The position numbers and the translations under genes are program-made. Positions 44,475 through 51,467 of a stretch of 51,467 nucleotides of DNA are shown here, in pieces. The DNA lies in contig NZ_RWKI01000024.1 in assembly GCF_003984645.1 (NCBI RefSeq), positions 1 through 51,467 of the forward strand, in the 5' to 3' direction. Positions within the stretch are counted from its first letter, which is position 1. Every line of letters begins with the position of its first letter. Origin of the DNA: Variovorax sp. MHTC-1. Lineage in GTDB: Bacteria; Pseudomonadota; Gammaproteobacteria; Burkholderiales; Burkholderiaceae_C. The notes under the pieces are model-generated. The model did not search any database and was not told the DNA's origin. It worked only from the letters and a program-made list of their open reading frames with translations.

Positions 44475-45404
44475 TCATTGGGATGCCGCCGCGAGCACGG
44501 CGGGCGTGCGCGGCTGCGAGAGCTTCTTGCCGGCCAGCACGGTGGCCACCACCGCCCCCGCGAAGCCGAGGGTGACGATGTCGATCGGCTCGCCGAGCAG
44601 CGGCACCGCGGCGAGGATCGAGAGAAAGGGCTGCAGCAATTGGGTCTGGCTCACGCGCAGCGCGCCGCCCATCGCGAGGCCGCGGTACCAGGCGAAAAAA
44701 CCCATCCACATCGAGAACACCCCGACATAGACGAACCCGGCCCAGGCCGAGACGGCCACCGGCTGCTCGGGCCACAGCCACAGCGTGCCCGGCAGCGTGA
44801 CCGGCAGCGCCATCACGCAGACCCAGCAGATCACGCGCTCCGCGCCCAGCGCTGGCGTGACCTGCGCGCCGTAGATGTAGCCTAGCGACGCGGCGAACAC
44901 CGCGCCGACCAGCAACAGGTCGCCCCAGGCGAAGCCGAAGCCGCCGCTTTGGTCGCCCGCGCGCAGCACGGAGAACACGATCACCAGCGCGCTGCCTGTC
45001 AGCGCGCAAAGCCAGAAGCCGAGCCGCGCGCGTTGATGCAGCACCCAGGCCGCGCAGGCTGCGGTGACCAGCGGCAGCAAGGCCGTCACGACCGCCGCGT
45101 GGCTGGCGCTGACCACGCGCAGCGCGTAGGCCAGCAGCAGCGGATAGCCGATCACGTTGCCCAGCACGGCCATGCCGAGCGGTTTCCACTGATGGCGCTG
45201 CGGCAGCGGCGGCCGCGTGACGAGCAGGAAGACCGCCGACAGCACGCCGGCCAGCGCCGCGCGGCCCAGCGTCACGAACCAGGGCGAGAGTTGCGGCGCC
45301 TCCTGCGTGCCGGTGGCGAGCCGCGTCATCGGCAGCGTGACCGCGAAGAAGGCGACGCCCAGCACGCCGAGCCACATGCCCAGGGTCTCGTCCCTGATCT
45401 TCAT
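44475..45404 (-). CDS. EamA/DMT-family transporter
   Basis: 309 residues with ten hydrophobic helices in two EamA repeats, beginning MWLGVLGVAFFAVTLPMTRLA and the second at about residue 165 (FAWGDLLLVGAVFAASLGYI). Ends AGKKLSQPRTPAVLAAASQ in the cytosol. Drug/metabolite transporters of this type commonly export amino acids or derivatives. Its ATG overlaps the upstream LysE TGA by 4 nt and it precedes the aminotransferase by 26 bp. Confidence 0.9.
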   Translation of the reverse strand: MKIRDETLGMWLGVLGVAFFAVTLPMTRLATGTQEAPQLSPWFVTLGRAALAGVLSAVFLLVTRPPLPQRHQWKPLGMAVLGNVIGYPLLLAYALRVVSASHAAVVTALLPLVTAACAAWVLHQRARLGFWLCALTGSALVIVFSVLRAGDQSGGFGFAWGDLLLVGAVFAASLGYIYGAQVTPALGAERVICWVCVMALPVTLPGTLWLWPEQPVAVSAWAGFVYVGVFSMWMGFFAWYRGLAMGGALRVSQTQLLQPFLSILAAVPLLGEPIDIVTLGFAGAVVATVLAGKKLSQPRTPAVLAAASQ

Positions 45405-46000
45405 GCGCTCACCATCCATCCGGCGGTAAGCACCAGCACGGCGGCCATGGCGCGGTTGAACCACAGCAGGCGCTGTCCCTCGGCCAACCAGTTGCGCAGC
45501 AGCGCGCCGGCCAGCGCATAGACGAAATTGCTGGTGAAGGCATAGACCAGCATCACCGGCGCCACGATCGCGAGACGCTGCAGCGCATCCGCATGGCCGG
45601 CAATCCAGCCCGCCACCAGCGTCAGCGCCAGCAGCCAGGCCTTGATGTTGACGAACTGCAGCAGCACGCCCTGCTTGAAGCCGACCGAGAGACTCCGACC
45701 GTCGGCCTGCGCCATCGTCGCGCTGCCGCTGAGCTTCCAGGCCAGCCACAGCAGGTAGGCGATGCCGAGCGCCTTGATGGCCCAGCGCAGCGATGGCGCG
45801 GCGAGCACCAGCGCGCCGATGCCGGCCGCACACAGCAACAGCAGCAGGGTCCAGCCCACCGGCACCGCGAAGATGAAGCGCATGGCGCGCGGCAGGCCGC
45901 CATTGGCGGCGAGCGTGGTCGACAGCGTCGTATTCGGTCCGGGCGAGAAACTCATCGCCGTGGCCAAGCCCAGCAGCGTGGTGAATTCTTGCCAGTTCAT
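45401..46000 (-). CDS. LysE/RhtB-family amino-acid exporter (first gene of the run)
   Basis: 199 residues; start FTTLLGLATAMSFSPGPNTT is the conserved helix-1 proline motif, and FVNIKAWLLALTLVAGW the helix-4 Asn/Lys motif. Six helices, inner membrane. Start ATG 46000. Directly downstream of the promoter at 46025-46054 (minus) and divergent from the MocR regulator; its stop overlaps the EamA start (ATGA). The likely effector is an amino acid or amine. Confidence 0.92.
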   Translation of the reverse strand: MNWQEFTTLLGLATAMSFSPGPNTTLSTTLAANGGLPRAMRFIFAVPVGWTLLLLLCAAGIGALVLAAPSLRWAIKALGIAYLLWLAWKLSGSATMAQADGRSLSVGFKQGVLLQFVNIKAWLLALTLVAGWIAGHADALQRLAIVAPVMLVYAFTSNFVYALAGALLRNWLAEGQRLLWFNRAMAAVLVLTAGWMVSA

Positions 46001-46024
46001 GGGACACACTCTAAACTGAGGACC

Positions 46025-46054
46025 ATTACAGTACCGATACAGATTGCCGGACAA
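46025..46054 (-). promoter_or_regulatory. Promoter of the LysE-EamA-aminotransferase run
   Basis: On the minus strand TTGTCC (46049-46054) and TGTAAT (46025-46030) are 18 bp apart, a fair sigma-70 pair that would start transcripts about 20 nt upstream of ATG 46000. The left arm of the inverted repeat (46033-46042) lies in the spacer. Confidence 0.5.
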
Positions 46055-46073
46055 CAGCCAAGCCTGTATCGGT
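46033..46073. promoter_or_regulatory. Inverted repeat, probable MocR operator
   Basis: ACCGATACAG (46033-46042) and CTGTATCGGT (46064-46073) are perfect inverted copies with a 21-bp spacer, 31 bp centre to centre, that is three turns on the same face. It occupies the 100-bp space between the divergent LysE and MocR genes. MocR proteins bind such paired sites and usually activate the neighbouring gene. Confidence 0.7.
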
Positions 46074-46100
46074 CCGACGATCGACACAGAACCCGACGCC

Positions 46101-47528
46101 ATGCTGACACGGACCTCGACCCAGTCGCTGACGGAACAACTCGCCGACCGTTTTTCCGAGCGCATCCGTACGCGCCTGCTGGCGCCCGGCGCACGCCTGC
46201 CCTCGGTGCGCGAATGCGCGCGGCAGCAGGGCGTGAGCCCGCACACGGTAGTTGCGGCTTACGACCAATTGCTTGCGCAGGGGCTGGTCGAAGCCCGGCG
46301 CCAGCGCGGCTTTTATGTGCGCGACTCGATCGCGGCGCAGGCCGGGCCGGCCCTGTCGACCGTGGGCCCGATCTCCGGGCAAGCAGCCGCCAAGCCCGTG
46401 CCCGCCGATGCGAGCACACTTATCCGCGGCATGTTCCACCGCCCGAGCGACAAGCCGCAACCCGGCATGGGCGTGTTCCCCTCCGAATGGCTGGACTCGC
46501 CCTTCACGGCCGCTGCGGTGCGCCGCGTGACAAGCACGCGGGCGCTCAAGGATTTCTCGCTGCAGTACGGCGAACCTGCGGGAGACGGTGGCCTGCGCCG
46601 CAGCCTGGCGACCAAGCTGGCGAACATCAACGTGCCGGCCGGGCCGGAACAGATCGTGACCACCGTCGGGGCGACGCATGCGCTCGACATCGTGAGCCGT
46701 ACGCTGCTGCGCGCCGGCGATGCGGTGATGGTCGAAGAGCCCGGCTGGGCGCTGGAGTTCGCGCGGCTCGAGGCGCTCGGCATGCGCATCCTGCCCGTGC
46801 CGCGCAAGGCTGACGGGCCCGATCTCGAAGTGATGGAGCGCTACTGCGAGGCCGGCGACGGCCACAAGCCCAAGCTCTTCGTGAGCGTGAGCGTGCTGCA
46901 TAACCCGACCGGCTACAGCCTTGCGCCGGGCAGCGCGCACCGCGTGCTGCAGCTGGCGAACAAGCACGACTTCCACATCGTCGAGGACGACACCTACAGC
47001 CACCTTGCACCCGAGCATGCGACCCGGCTCAGCGCGCTCGACGGACTGCAGCGCACCATCTACGTGAGCGGTTTCGCGAAGATCCTGGCGCCCAACTGGC
47101 GCATCGGCTTTCTCGCGGCCTCTCCGGCCTTGGTGGGGCGCATGCTCGAAACCAAGCTGCTCACGACCTTGACCACGCCCTCGCTGTTCGAGCGGGCACT
47201 GGCATGGTGTATCGACCAGGGGCAGCTGCGCCGGCACGCCGAGCGCGTCCGGCTGCGGCTCGACGGCGCGCGCGGCCGCACCGTCAAGCTGGCGCTTGCG
47301 GCCGGCTGCACGCTGGCCTCGGAGCCGGCGGGCTTGTTCGGCTGGGTCGATACGGGTGTCGACACCGATGCGCTGACCCAGCGCATGCTCGACGAGGGTT
47401 ACCTGCTCGCGCCGGGCTCCCTGTTCCATGCCAGGCGGCCGCCGAGCACGCTGATGCGGATCAACTTCGCGACGGCGCAGGACGCGGCCTTCTGGAAGGT
47501 GTTCGCGCGGGTGAAGGCGCAGCTCTGA
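46101..47528 (+). CDS. MocR/GntR-type regulator (wHTH plus aminotransferase domain)
   Basis: 475 residues from ATG 46101 (a TTG 19 codons earlier is unlikely). Residues about 5-75 are a GntR-type winged helix (ARLPSVRECARQQGVSPHTV); the rest is a fold-type I aminotransferase-like domain with VEEPGWALEF, NPTGYSLAPG and the PLP lysine near 326 (SGFAKILAP). Such proteins sense PLP-bound amino acids. It controls the divergent LysE run by position, and probably itself. The effector is unknown. Confidence 0.93.
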   Translation: MLTRTSTQSLTEQLADRFSERIRTRLLAPGARLPSVRECARQQGVSPHTVVAAYDQLLAQGLVEARRQRGFYVRDSIAAQAGPALSTVGPISGQAAAKPVPADASTLIRGMFHRPSDKPQPGMGVFPSEWLDSPFTAAAVRRVTSTRALKDFSLQYGEPAGDGGLRRSLATKLANINVPAGPEQIVTTVGATHALDIVSRTLLRAGDAVMVEEPGWALEFARLEALGMRILPVPRKADGPDLEVMERYCEAGDGHKPKLFVSVSVLHNPTGYSLAPGSAHRVLQLANKHDFHIVEDDTYSHLAPEHATRLSALDGLQRTIYVSGFAKILAPNWRIGFLAASPALVGRMLETKLLTTLTTPSLFERALAWCIDQGQLRRHAERVRLRLDGARGRTVKLALAAGCTLASEPAGLFGWVDTGVDTDALTQRMLDEGYLLAPGSLFHARRPPSTLMRINFATAQDAAFWKVFARVKAQL

Positions 47529-47545
47529 GGTGAGTGCGTCAGAGC
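47522..47545. terminator. Inverted repeat holding both stop codons
   Basis: GCTCTGA (47522-47528) and TCAGAGC (47539-47545) form a perfect 7-bp stem with a 10-nt loop. The MocR stop TGA is the end of the left arm, and TCA (stop of the PLD lipoprotein on the other strand) the start of the right arm. Confidence 0.45.
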
Positions 47546-49281
47546 AGCCGGTCCGGCGCGAAGGGGCCGAACAGCTTCAACAACAGCCGCAGGCCGACGC
47601 TGGCGTCGGGCTCGGTGCTGCTGTCCTTCAGTCCGCTGTTCTGCGGGGCGCGCCATACGAGGCCGTTGTCGGCGCGCTCCACGCGCCACGCGCCGTCGCG
47701 CATGGCGACCTCGATCTGGCCGCTCGCAACTCGGCAGAGTTCGTCGCTGCGGATCAGGAGCGCGATCTCGGTGTTCTGCAATTGTGAACGCAGATCGAGG
47801 TTCATCGAGCCGACCACCAGCAGCCGGCCGTCCATCACCAGCGCCTTGGAATGCAGCATCGAGCGCGACTCGCCGGGCGCGCTGCCGCCGGCGGAGCCGA
47901 AAGCGCTGCTGAGCCCGGCCTGTTCGCTGCGCATCTCGTACAGGCCGACGCCCATCGACAACAGTTCTTCGCGATGCCGCGCATAGCCCACATGGGCGAC
48001 CGGCGCATCGTTGGAAGCCAGCGAGTTCGTCAGCACGCGGATCCGGACGCCGCGCGCCAGTGCCGCCGCGAAAGCCTGCTTCATGTCCTGCCCCGGCACG
48101 AAGTAGGGCGAGATGATGAGCAACTCGCTCTTCGCTTGGCCGATCAGCTGCAGCAGGCCCTCGACCACCGTTTCGCCTTCGGCGGCCGTACTGGCTGCGG
48201 CCGCGAGCGAACTGCCGCCGCGCGCTGCGGCCGCCGGCCGGCGGCCCTGTTGGGTCACTACCAGCCCCGGGGCCTTGCCGGTCTTCGGGCTGCCGCGCGG
48301 TGCATCCGCCGGGATCTTGGCCGGCTTGTCGACCAGCACCGCAGCGGGCGCCCAGACGAAGTCGGCGCTGCGCAGGTCCATCGGCTTTTCATCCCACACC
48401 GCGGCTCGCCGTCCGATCGCAGCTGTCGTGTTGCTGGGCCGCGGCTCGCCGTCAGGAGGTCGGGGCGGGCCGCTGGCGGCTGGTGGGGCGCGTTCGCTAC
48501 GCGATTCGCCTCGAAGCGGTTCGAGTTCTTCGCGTGTCACCAGCGACTGCACCGGATACGCGCGCTCGTTGTTCCAATAGGCGTCGAAGCTTCGCGAAAG
48601 GTCTTGCACGATCGGCCCGGCTGCCAGCACATCGAGATCGACGAAATTGCCGGCTGCGCCATTGCCGAAATAGGCATCGCCCAGGTTGCGCCCGCCGGTT
48701 ACACCGAGCACGTTGTCGGCGATGAAGAGCTTGTTGTGCATGCGCTGCTGAATGCGCGACGCATCGTCGAGCGCATTGAAGAGGCGACCCAGGCTCGAGC
48801 CTCTGGCGCCCGCCAATGGGTTGAACATCCGCATCTCGATGTTCGGAACGAAGGCCAGGCGCATCACCTGGGCGTTGCGTCCCGTGCTGTGAAAGTCGTC
48901 GAGCAGGATGCGCACGCGCACGCCGCGCTGTGCCGCATCGCGTACCGCCTGGAGCAGCCGGTCGGTGCTGGCGTCGGCATGAATGGCGTAGTACTGCAGG
49001 TCGAGGGTTTTTTGTGCGCCTTCGGCCAGCGCGAGCCGGCTGCCGTACGCGGCCGGCGGACCGTCGAGCAGCAGAAAGCCGGATTCCGAACGGGCGCCGG
49101 CGGCGGTTCGGCGTTGCTGCACCAAGTCTGCGAGCGGGGTCCCGGCGGGCGAGGCCAGCGAAGTGGAAACCGGCCGCTGCACATCCTTGGGCAGCTCGGC
49201 GCACGCCGGCAGTACCAGCGCAATGCCCACCGCCAAGCACCAGCGGCCGGCGAATCGTCCGAGAGCTCGGAATGCGAACAT
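47539..49281 (-). CDS. Phospholipase D-family lipoprotein (ClsC-like)
   Basis: 580 residues. Lipobox ALVLPAC with C27. Two PLD domains with full HKD motifs: H182-x-K184-x4-D189 (RMHNKLFIADN) and H477-x-K479-x4-D484 (MLHSKALVMDG), each followed by GG/GS (TGGRNLG, VGSMNLD). Family name YmdC/ClsC-like: phosphatidyl transfer giving cardiolipin. An unusual Ala/Pro/Arg-rich insert (about 275-375) sits between the domains. Anchored in the envelope, unlike the inner-membrane enzyme at 14.9 kb, so two cardiolipin synthase-type enzymes are present. 74 bp after uup on the same strand. Confidence 0.88.
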   Translation of the reverse strand: MFAFRALGRFAGRWCLAVGIALVLPACAELPKDVQRPVSTSLASPAGTPLADLVQQRRTAAGARSESGFLLLDGPPAAYGSRLALAEGAQKTLDLQYYAIHADASTDRLLQAVRDAAQRGVRVRILLDDFHSTGRNAQVMRLAFVPNIEMRMFNPLAGARGSSLGRLFNALDDASRIQQRMHNKLFIADNVLGVTGGRNLGDAYFGNGAAGNFVDLDVLAAGPIVQDLSRSFDAYWNNERAYPVQSLVTREELEPLRGESRSERAPPAASGPPRPPDGEPRPSNTTAAIGRRAAVWDEKPMDLRSADFVWAPAAVLVDKPAKIPADAPRGSPKTGKAPGLVVTQQGRRPAAAARGGSSLAAAASTAAEGETVVEGLLQLIGQAKSELLIISPYFVPGQDMKQAFAAALARGVRIRVLTNSLASNDAPVAHVGYARHREELLSMGVGLYEMRSEQAGLSSAFGSAGGSAPGESRSMLHSKALVMDGRLLVVGSMNLDLRSQLQNTEIALLIRSDELCRVASGQIEVAMRDGAWRVERADNGLVWRAPQNSGLKDSSTEPDASVGLRLLLKLFGPFAPDRLL

Positions 49282-49355
49282 GCAGCAATTGATGAGTTTG
49301 GGTAACTACATGTATAGCGCAGCCGCGCCACGCCGCGCGTCGGACGAAAGCCCGG

Positions 49356-51263
<1,908 letters not shown>

Positions 51264-51467
51264 GTGACGCCGATTATCGGAGGACTGGCTTGCCGAGCCT
51301 CAAATTTGGCATATACTCGTGGGCTCGGCTCAAAACGACCCGCCGGCTTGCTTCGAAACGAAGTGCTCCGGGTCGATGAAAGCAAGAGCTTCGAAACGTG
51401 GCGGGTGTTCAAAACCGTGTCATAATTGAAGGCTCCGCTCAAGACGGCGAGCTGCTTTGGGATCCTG
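51264..51467 (+). other. Right-edge non-coding region, promoter-like
   Basis: No gene starts here on either strand in the 204 bp seen. GCTTCGAAACG occurs twice (51350-51360 and 51388-51398), and ACCCGCC (51338-51344) is inverted as GGCGGGT (51400-51406), so the segment could fold as a large hairpin. TATACT (51313-51318) and CATAAT (51421-51426) are -10-like on the plus strand. Presumably the control region of a rightward gene outside the window, with the uup promoter on the other strand. Confidence 0.4.

Noticed and set aside
51421..51467. Right edge considered as the start of a tRNA or rRNA gene
   Set aside because: No acceptor-stem, T-loop or rRNA sequence could be recognised in the bases available.

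Overview
This is a gene-dense, high-GC chromosomal segment. Its gene content points to a betaproteobacterium of the Burkholderiales, most likely family Comamonadaceae (Variovorax-like). The pointers are two Bug/TctC-type solute-binding proteins beside catabolic genes, a DUF6502 protein next to a poly-Gly lipoprotein, a hemE-priA neighbourhood, and scattered 'CTCTCCCCCAGGCT...CACTTCGTGT' repeats that I associate with this family from memory. No rRNA, tRNA, CRISPR array, phage or transposase gene was found.

Layout. 1-6.6 kb holds poorly characterised genes: a left-edge lipoprotein coupled to a DUF6502 protein and a small protein; a coupled pair ending in a zinc-ribbon membrane protein with a silk-like Gly/Ala tail; an FAD/Rieske oxidoreductase; and an orphan DUF3883-like protein. 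6.7-11 kb is a GntR-controlled hydroxy/sugar-acid unit (IlvD/EDD dehydratase, RraA-like protein, Bug binding protein) with a clear operator-promoter. 11-14.8 kb is a Rep/UvrD helicase - small secreted protein - phospholipase A operon joined by 4-nt overlaps. 14.9-17.6 kb has a cardiolipin synthase, an AEC permease and a small membrane protein. 17.6-22.1 kb has priA, hemE and a LysR regulator divergent from a tartrate/D-malate dehydrogenase and a second Bug protein (22.2-24.3 kb).

24.4-28.8 kb is a minus-strand redox/quality-control cluster: CoA-binding protein, secreted redoxin, DsbD/ScsB-like reductase and AlaX editing protein. The 3' end of alaX is repeated in tandem. 28.9-33.7 kb carries single genes: glucose/sorbosone dehydrogenase-like lipoprotein, creatininase-family amidohydrolase, PEBP, GlsB-type membrane protein, GIY-YIG-like protein, cutA and a histidine-phosphatase-like protein. 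33.9-37.8 kb is a 1,310-residue ESPR/PATR autotransporter, followed by a secreted intradiol dioxygenase.

38.5-46.0 kb is a run of nine intact minus-strand genes plus a gene remnant: PLP dehydratase, LysE, VOC, PhzF, GST, DJ-1/PfpI, PLP aminotransferase, EamA and LysE. It is read away from a divergent MocR-type regulator (46.1-47.5 kb), and an inverted repeat sits in the shared control region. I read it as an amino-acid-derivative metabolism and export operon; its substrate is unknown and it is the best candidate here for an undescribed system. The right end has a phospholipase-D lipoprotein and an Uup-type ABC-F protein, then a promoter-like region for a gene beyond the window.

Recurring theme: at several convergent gene pairs the two stop codons lie within one compact inverted repeat, suggesting built-in bidirectional terminators.
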